Shown: in pieces, positions 31,755 through 37,716 of the stretch
Layout: each line of letters opens with the position of its first letter
Position numbering within the stretch: position 1 is the stretch's first letter
Source of the DNA: Chara braunii
Taxonomy: Eukaryota; Streptophyta; Charophyceae; Charales; Characeae
Assembly: GCA_003427395.1 (NCBI GenBank)
Contig: BFEA01001180.1
Location: forward strand, 80,516-118,231
Length of the DNA stretch: 37,716 nt
Reading direction: 5' to 3'
Position numbers and translations under genes: made by a program
Notes under the pieces: model-generated
Told to the model about the DNA's origin: nothing
Seen by the model: the letters and a program-made list of their open reading frames with translations, nothing else
Databases searched by the model: none

Positions 31755-32956
31755 ATATCTATCTATAAGCTGTGTCGGAGGGGCGAGGATGGGGTGCCTT
31801 TTTTTTTTTCCTTTTTTTTTTGTGCGGTGTCCAGGAAGGAGATCCCACTACCGATGTATGTGGATTAGTGTTTAACGTGTGTGACTGTCAGGCATCGTGG
31901 ATTTGGCAGGAAATCAGTGGTAGCCTGTTTTTGCGAATTAAGCCTGGGAAAAGGATGTTTTCTTTTGCTCTCCCATTGGTAGGTTTTCCTTTCGTTTTTG
32001 TTGTTGGGGTCCTGTGGTTGTCCCAAACATGCGTGAAATCACAGCGAAGTTTTTTAGTTCATGAAATCACACACGTTTCACTCACGGCAAAAGCAAAGAC
32101 GAATGGCTTCATCACTGGAAATTGATTGTGGTTTGGGAGGTGTTTGGGAAGGTTCGATCCCCTCACCTACAACAAATGGTGTATGAAGTTACTCTTGCCC
32201 TCCTTCGCCAAAGAGAATTTCTGTCAGAACAACCGAACAACGTGCACTGCGACCTATTTCAAGGAAACCTCAGACTATTATCAATGAATATGGTATGTGT
32301 GCCCACTCACATGCAGTCGTCTTGACTGCCACAACCATGGTCAGTGAATCATACCCTGACATCTGACACCCCGCTTGGAGCAAACACCATCTGTGAGAAA
32401 AACACTTTCTTTTTTTTTTTCGCAGTTTTTTATTCATTTGTTTGGTCATGAAATATTTTTTTTTCGTTTATTTTCCCTATTTCACGCTGCCACCCATTTG
32501 TCCCCCACCCGTCCCACACCCGTCACACTAAGGGTCTCGTTAGACACCCTAAAAGAATCCTATTTTTTTTAGGACGAGTCCTAAAGGTTTTATAGGATTT
32601 CATGCGGTGTCGTTACACGCAATCCTAAAAATCGTCTTTTAGGATTCGTCCTAAAAGGTTTCCCGCGGTCGCTTTTCATATGCGTATACGCAGCCGCGTC
32701 GCCGATGTCCGTCCATTCCTGGCTGGTGTCCGTGGTACACACTACGTTGGGCCGTCGTCGGGCCCGGGTAGGGCTCTTCGGTGAAAAGCGCGCGTAGCCG
32801 AGGGACTTTGAAAATTCAAACTTGAAATTTGGCGGACGCAGGGTGGCGGGGGGAAGGGCGGGCAGGCGACGCGTGTGACGTAGAAAAGATGGCGCTGGTG
32901 AACCCTTCGGCGTGGGTATGCGTGATTGGTGACCAGCGGCGGCATGTTCGGCAGCG

Positions 32957-33399
32957 GCGCATCTTCACCTCCGGCGCACGTATTGTCTTCCACCATCGTA
33001 GAGCAGCGGGCGCATCTTGACCTCCGGCGTGCGTACTGTCTTCCACCATCGTAGAGCAGCGGCCGCATCTTGACCTCCGGCGTGCGTACTGTCTTCCACC
33101 ATCGTAGAGCAGTGGCCACATCTTGACCTCTGGCGTGCGTACTGTCTTCCACTGTCGTAGAGCAGCGGGCGCATCTTCGTGTACGACGTGCGCTCTCCTG
33201 TCGCAGTGTGGAGCAGCGGTTGCGTCTTTGGCTCCGGTGTGCGTATTCTCCTTAGGCAGCGCTCTTCGTCAGCGGGCGCATCTTCGGCTCTAGCTTGCGT
33301 CGTATCCTGTACCAGTGTGGAGCAGCGGGCGCATCTTCAACTCCGGCGTGCGTGGTCTCCTGCGGCAGTGGTGAGGTGGTGGCGCATCTTCGGCGGTTG
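32957..33399 (+). repeat. 53-bp minisatellite, about 8.3 units
   Basis: The units begin GCGCATCTTGACCTCCGGCG and end GTAGAGCAGCGG. Starts are at 32957, 33010, 33063, 33116, 33169, 33220, 33276, 33329 and a partial unit at 33382. The first four are nearly identical; the later ones are more diverged and two have changed length (51 and 56 bp). Confidence 0.95.
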
Positions 33400-33440
33400 T
33401 GGACACGCGTTACGGTGCACAGGCGGAACGATTATCGGAG

Positions 33441-34394
33441 ATGGACGTTCGCAACTGTGAACACTGTCTGTGTGAAGAAGAGAACGAGGCTGTGGCGATG
33501 GTGGTGACTGCCGTTGTCCTGAACGTGATGAGCGACATATCGTCCTCCTCCCGCGACATACGTTTGCAGCTCTGTAAACGAAGAGCGTTGTTGAAGAGCG
33601 TTGTCGAAGCGCCAGATTGCGTGGCGACGCACGAAGCACCCGTGCGGTTGTGTTCCGCGTTGTCGTCTCACACGCCCCGTTGGTGGATTAAACGACGCAC
33701 TAGCGGAACATGGGAGGACCTTCAGCTGTGTGATGACGCCACCGAGGACTACTACCGCGTGCCTGCATGCCCGCCATCGGACGTTCCCCTGCCGCCCGTT
33801 TCGTTGACGCCGTCCTCTTGCGATGTTGTTTCCACGGCCGGCGCGACAAACACACGTGGAGGAAGACTTCAATCAGGACGACGGCGACAACGAGTACCAA
33901 TAGAGGCAATCTCCTCTGCACGTCAGCCATCAAATTCACCTCGGGAGCCACCCTTGCACGCGACTACTGCAGAAGTGTCTTCCGACATGCCGGGGGATAG
34001 GGCCGCTCGACCTTCATATGCCGACAACCAGCAGAGAAGACGGCAAAGGTGCCTGCCTTCGATTCGAAAATTGATCGTTGGCGCCCCCGCACTGCCCGAA
34101 GCGCCTCGGTCCGCTTCCCGCAGCCCAGCCAACGGTCCACCACGGACGCCACTGCAGCCCGCCCCCGCTCCCCCCCCCCCGCGCTCCACCCCCTCTGCTG
34201 TTCGTGGCCGTTGCCCGTGTCAAGCCGCAGAAAACCTCCGATGTCCGACCACCGACTCGGCGGACCGCTTCTGGACCACCAACGAGTGTGGACGGTGCCA
34301 TGCGCTTAACGCAACGAGTCGCGGGAATCCTAAATTTTTCAGTAGGTCGGGGGCTACTGAAAAATTTTGGACGATTTTGCCTGGGGAATCCTAA
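33441..34394 (+). pseudogene. Harbinger transposase N-terminal stub, DDE domain deleted
   Basis: The frame contains ENEAVAMVVTAVVLNVM and then, at 33675-33758, PRWWIKRRTSGTWEDLQLCDDATEDYYR. The latter aligns with residues 54-80 of the transposase frame at 2719-3969. Similarity stops abruptly at 33759 and the whole catalytic domain is missing. What follows is a Pro/Ser/Arg-rich frame with no recognised motif, probably chance continuation. Confidence 0.75.
34331..34372. repeat. Stem-loop inside Harbinger element
   Basis: AAATTTTTCAGTAG and CTACTGAAAAATTTT form a 14-bp perfect stem around a short G-rich loop, next to the AGGACTCGTCCT word. Confidence 0.8.
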
Positions 34395-34419
34395 ATCCTT
34401 TAGGACTCGTCCTAAAGCC

Positions 34420-34720
34420 GTTTTCACATTTTCTATCTTGCAGTCGTCTATGTAGACCCACCCCTCATATTTGGGATCTGTTGTAAGCCACCTGTTGTTG
34501 CGGTGCGGGTCTCTTTGCAGGTGAACATCCATGTGTGCGCGTCTGGCAAACCTTTCTTTGTTTCGTGTCTGTAGAGTTTNCCATCTGGTGTGGGTGATTG
34601 ATAGTCTGCTTTGATTTTCGTCACAGGTAGCTTGGGGGCAGTGGTTGGTGCCCACCTACTGGTATCAATTGCCTGGCACACTCGTTGATGCTTAACCACG
34701 ACCGGGCTTAAACACAGGCA
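34420..34720 (-). other. Unassigned segment near the right end of Harbinger element
   Basis: The minus strand has protein-like frames in two phases (VCQAIDTSRWAPTTAPKLPVTKIK; DPHRNNRWLTTDPKYEGWVYIDDCKIEN) with an N at 34580. It separates the inner 18-mer repeat from the terminal repeat on this side, whereas on the left these are 13 bp apart. It could be captured or inserted sequence. Function unknown. Confidence 0.35.
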
Positions 34721-34812
34721 CTTTTAGGAGTGTCTAACGAGACCCTAATCCACATACATGGCTAGTGGGATCTCCCTCCATGTGCATGGTCGGTAACTCC
34801 TGTGCAGTGAAG

Positions 34813-34813
34813 G

Positions 34814-34846
<33 letters not shown>
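34813..34846 (+). repeat. Poly-A run
   Basis: About 34 consecutive A residues just outside the right end of the foldback element. Confidence 0.85.
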
Positions 34847-34847
<1 letters not shown>

Positions 34848-35026
34848 ACTATGTGCAGTGCGGTGTGTAGGTCCATTTGTCGGGCGGTTCAGTATGCATA
34901 GGCGTTTTGCGACGGGGATTATGCGCAGGCGTTGTGGGACGGGAATAGGTACACACACGCTTGCCTTTCACAACCTCTCGCTTCCTTTCCGGTATTGCCG
35001 GTCCATGGGCACGTGTTGTCACCCCA

Positions 35027-35153
35027 CCCCTCCCTCTCTCTCTCTCTCTCTCTCTCCACAACCCGCCGCTTCCTCTCCACTGAGTCTTCAGTCTTCCACG
35101 TGCGTAGTCACGTATTGCTGCCCCGCCTCTCTCTCTCTCTCTAGAGGTAGTGA

Positions 35154-35203
<50 letters not shown>

Positions 35204-35215
35204 GCTCTCTCTCCC
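35027..35215 (+). repeat. CT microsatellites
   Basis: (CT)n tracts at about 35035-35057, 35128-35142 and 35155-35200, separated by short mixed sequence. Confidence 0.9.
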
Positions 35216-35440
35216 CGGTTGTTGGAAAGTCCGCACACGGGGACTGATGTCACTCACTTTATTGGGCAGGTGCATCTCAAGAGATGTCAGGAGGGAACAT
35301 TACGGGAAACGGCCTGCACTCGTAAGCACATTTTCGGATCCAGTGTTGGTCACCACCACGCGAGCAGCTCACATGGCACTGCCCTCCCGCGACTGCCTTC
35401 TCGCTCCATGCCATTGCGTATCTCCTCCCTTGTCGATCAG
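35216..35440. other. Short unique stretch, no gene
   Basis: Mixed sequence between the CT microsatellites and the polypyrimidine block; no coding motif seen. Confidence 0.5.
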
Positions 35441-36450
35441 CGAGCTGCCACGTGAGCAGCTGGCTTTGGCTTTCTCTTTTCGTTCGTATTTTCAACCCGT
35501 CGACTTCATCAACAACTGCACCTCCTTTTTTCCTCCTCCCTCCTCCCTTCCGCCGCGTCCTTTCTTCCTTCTACGACCGTTCTTCCTCTTTCCCTGCTTT
35601 CGTCCTCCTCCTCCTTGCTTCTTCCTCCTTCCCTCCCTCCTTCCCTCCCTCCTTCCCTCCTTCATCGTAGCAATGCGAGCTGCCACGTCAGCGGCTCTCG
35701 TGTTTTGAAAAAATTCCCTTTTTTCTTTGTCAATTTTGTGCAGTCCTCTTCCTCCTCCTTCCTCCTCTTCGTCCACTTCCTCCTCTTCGTCCACTTCCTC
35801 CTCTTCTCCTCCTCCTTCCCCCTCCTTCTCTCTTTCCTTTCTTCATCTTCCTCGATCCATTCTTCCTCCTCCGAGTCCTCGTCTTGTCTTCCTCCTCCTC
35901 CTCTCCTTCCGTCTTCTTTCCTCTCCCTTCTTCCTTCTTCCCTCCTTCCTTCCTCCTCGTTCCCTCCGTCATTTCTTTGTCCTCTTCCCTCGTTTGATCA
36001 CGATCTACCACGTCGGGAGCTTGCGGTCTTCCCCCCCCCCTCCGCCCCTCCCCCCCCTTCTCTTAATTTCTCGACTTCCTCGTTTTCTCCTCCTTTCCTT
36101 CTCCTTCCCTCCTTCCCTCCTTCCCTTCTTCCTTCCTCCTTCTACCTCGGCGCCCCCTCCATCCTTCCTTCTTCTTCCTCCCTCGTGGAATTTTGAGCCG
36201 CGACGTCAGCCGCTTGCTCTTTCTTACTTTTGTTTCTCGGTGACTTCCTGAAGTCCTCCTCCCCTGTTTATCCTCCCTTCTTCCTCCTCCTCCTCTCCTC
36301 CTCTCCTTCGGTCTTTCTTTTCCCTCCCTTCCTTCCATCTTCCCTCCTTCCCTCCTTCCTTCCTCCTCGTTCCCTGCTTCTGTCGCTCCTCCTCCTCCCT
36401 CCTTGAATGGTGAGGTGCCGCGTCAGCTACTCGCGTGTTTTGAGTGACCG
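35441..36450 (+). repeat. Polypyrimidine higher-order repeat
   Basis: Long C/T-only stretches (CCT, CTT and CCTT words) are interrupted at about 35446, 35672, 36005, 36196 and 36411 by a related mixed word (GAGCTGCCACGTCAGCGGCT and variants, sometimes with CGTGTTTTGA). It looks like a degenerate array of a ~190-335-bp unit made of one conserved word plus a variable pyrimidine tract. Open frames here are Ser/Pro/Leu-rich translations of the repeat. Confidence 0.75.
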
Positions 36451-36684
36451 GGGCGAAGAAGAACAAAAAAATGGGGATGGGGACGGTCCGTCCGTACTCC
36501 CGCACGAACCGTACGTACGGACTTCGGGCTGTCCGTACGTGGCCTTGAGGGGGGTGTTGAGGGGGTGGATGGGCTGGGGGGGAGTCGGGTGTGTGGGGGG
36601 GGATACCATTCAAAAAAGAAAGAATTTTATTTTTATTTTTTTTGAGTCTCTGGGTGTAAAAAGAAATTAAAAAAATTGATTGCT

Positions 36685-36935
36685 TGATTAATTGGTTGGT
36701 GGTTGGTTGATTGATTGATTGATTGATCAGTTGATTGATTGATTGATTGATTGATCGTAAAATACAAAAAAAAAACGAAAATAAAAATCCTCGATTGATT
36801 GGTTTGTTGCGTGGATAAAAATCCTCGATTGATTGGTTTGTTGCGTGGATAAAAATCCTCGATTGATTGGTTTGTTGCGTGGGGGTCGCATCCCCCTCGC
36901 GTGCTCTCTCTCGCGCACACACACACACACACACA
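36685..36935 (-). repeat. (GATT)n, three 34-bp units and (CA)n
   Basis: A GATT array at 36708-36757 is followed by three near-exact 34-bp units (36781-36814, 36815-36848, 36849-36882: ATAAAAATCCTCGATTGATT and a GGTTTGTTGCGTGG end), then GGGGGTCGCATCCCCCTCG and (CA)n. It is organised like 26022-26215 in inverse. Confidence 0.92.
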
Positions 36936-36937
36936 CG

Positions 36938-37547
36938 AAAACAAGTGTGGCAGTGTATATTTCCATGTTCTAGCAATAGATTCATTCGATTCTCGTGCAC
37001 ACACACACTCGCGCACACAGTGTATATTTCGATGTTCTAGCAGTAGATTCACGATGCCAGGTTGGAGACTTACCCTCTCTCTCTCTCTCTCACACACACA
37101 CACGCCCGTGCACACACACACACACACACACACAAACAAGTGTGGCAGTGTATATTTCCATGTTCTAGCGGTAGATTCATTCGATTTTGCTCATCCATTC
37201 GATGGAAGTACCATGCGAGGTTGGAGACTTACACTCTCTCTAACTCTAACGCACACACACGCACACGTGTGCACACTAAAACAAGTGTGGCAGTGTATAT
37301 TTCCATAGATTCATTCCATTTTGCTCATCTGGAAGTAGGAAGAGGCCAGCCGCGAGGTTGGAGACTTACCCTCTCTCTATCCCCCTCACACACACACACA
37401 CGCACACACACACACAAACACACACGGGCGCACATGAAAACAAGTGTGGCAGTGTATATTTTTATGTTCTAGCGGTAGATTCATTCGATTTTGCTCATCC
37501 ATTCGATGGAAGTACATCGAGGCCAGCCGCGAGGTTAAATACTCACC

Positions 37548-37585
<38 letters not shown>

Positions 37586-37716
37586 GAGGCACACACACAC
37601 ACACTCGCTTCCACACACGAAAACAAGTGTGGCAGTGTATATTTCCATGCTCCAGTGGTAGATTCATTCCATTTTGCTCATCCATTCGATGGAAGTAGGA
37701 CGAGACCAGCTGCGAG
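36938..37716 (+). repeat. Satellite of ~150-180-bp units with CT/CA tracts
   Basis: Six units begin with AACAAGTGTGGCAGTGTATA or a shortened form (about 36938, 37018, 37135, 37281, 37439, 37624). They continue with TTCTAGCGGTAGATTCATTC and GAGGTTGGAGACTTACCCTC and end in (CT)n(CA)n. Length differences come mostly from the dinucleotide tracts. The array runs off the window end. A single related copy lies at 12440-12488. Confidence 0.92.

Larger units (their letters stand above)
32532..34745 (+). mobile_element. Non-autonomous PIF/Harbinger element with TAA duplications
   Basis: The ends are inverted repeats beginning GGGTCTCGTTAGACAC (32532-32555 and 34721-34745), flanked by TAA on both sides (32529-32531 and 34746-34748), the TWA target duplication of this superfamily. 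The exact 18-mer TTTAGGACGAGTCCTAAA at 32568-32585 recurs inverted at 34399-34416; a variant lies at 32638-32655. These are candidate transposase-binding sites. Inside are a 53-bp minisatellite, a transposase N-terminal stub and an unassigned 34420-34720 segment. The DDE domain is missing, so the element would depend on an enzyme made elsewhere. Confidence 0.85.
31831..34780. mobile_element. Foldback element split by a Harbinger insertion
   Basis: 31836-31868 (GGAGATCCCACTACC, GATGTATGTGGATTAG) is the inverse of 34746-34778 (TAATCCACATACATGGC, TAGTGGGATCTCC). The left end CCAGGAAGGAGATCCCACTA fits the GTCCCACT end motif. Removing the 2.2-kb Harbinger element and one TAA leaves an element of about 0.7 kb. 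Its interior (31870-32530) has T-rich runs and no recognisable gene. Confidence 0.65.

Noticed and set aside
32104-32165. tRNA-like TGGCTTCATCACTGG ... GGTTCGATCC
   Set aside because: Spacing is near that of a tRNA, but the stems do not pair; probably chance.
32742-33174. Minus-strand frames repeating VKMRPLLYDGGRQYARRR
   Set aside because: They are translations of the 53-bp minisatellite. The period is not a multiple of three, so the same peptide appears in every phase.
32957-33399. CRISPR array
   Set aside because: Units abut without unique spacers of constant size, and the context is eukaryotic transposon DNA.
35615-36251. Long Ser/Pro/Leu-rich frames
   Set aside because: They arise from stop-free polypyrimidine repeats in several phases at once.
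36224-37018. 264-residue minus-strand frame
   Set aside because: It runs through satellite, GATT and pyrimidine repeats; no domain.

Overview
The window looks like repeat-rich nuclear DNA of a large eukaryotic genome. My best guess is a streptophyte alga of the Chara type. This is inference from the plant-like serine carboxypeptidase, the LINE ORF1 protein style, the PIF/Harbinger and Ty3/gypsy remnants and the many microsatellites; nothing here proves the species. I see no bacterial operons and no rRNA, intact tRNA or CRISPR loci. The assembly is imperfect: there are N positions at 1908, 6654-6657, 23395 and 34580, and the first 2 kb carries Nextera mate-pair junction adapters.

Layout: 1-1985 is chimeric sequence in which adapters sit between near-duplicate flanks; it includes an exact 95-bp copy of LINE sequence from 9620-9714. 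2719-4065 (minus) is a PIF/Harbinger transposase pseudogene. 4962-7744 is a nest of foldback DNA: an outer inverted repeat, two short MITE-like foldbacks, a 1.1-kb long-arm palindrome and two U6 snRNA-derived fragments. 8043-10090 (minus) is a 5'-truncated LINE. 10443-10848 is a Harbinger-type MITE with a TTA target duplication. 11350-12590 holds tRNA-like and MITE scraps. 13910-15805 (plus) is the one convincing host gene, an intronless serine carboxypeptidase-like protein with a complete Ser-Asp-His triad.

16702-16887 is a short foldback element. 16888-21746 has no recognisable gene apart from a tRNA-like scrap. 21747-24755 (plus) is a decayed Ty3/gypsy retrotransposon (zinc knuckle, protease, reverse transcriptase). 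24756-29500 is AT-rich and simple-sequence DNA with decayed minus-strand reading frames. 30113-31358 (minus) is a LINE ORF1 (CCHC) pseudogene. 31579-31754 and 31831-34780 are further members of the foldback family. The second is split by a 2.2-kb non-autonomous Harbinger element (32532-34745, TAA duplications) that carries a 53-bp minisatellite and a transposase stub. 34800-37716 is simple repeats, a polypyrimidine tract and a ~150-180-bp satellite running off the end.

The most interesting unexplained signal is a family of foldback elements sharing an end motif close to CCAGGGGCCAAGTCCCACT. It occurs at 6239-7372, 16702-16887, 31579-31754 and 31831-34780, with looser copies near 11.4 kb. It is intermingled with a second conserved hairpin motif (GGGACGCTGGACC...TTTCCAGC) and with U6-derived sequence. 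I infer these are non-autonomous mobile elements; their mobilising enzyme is not visible here.
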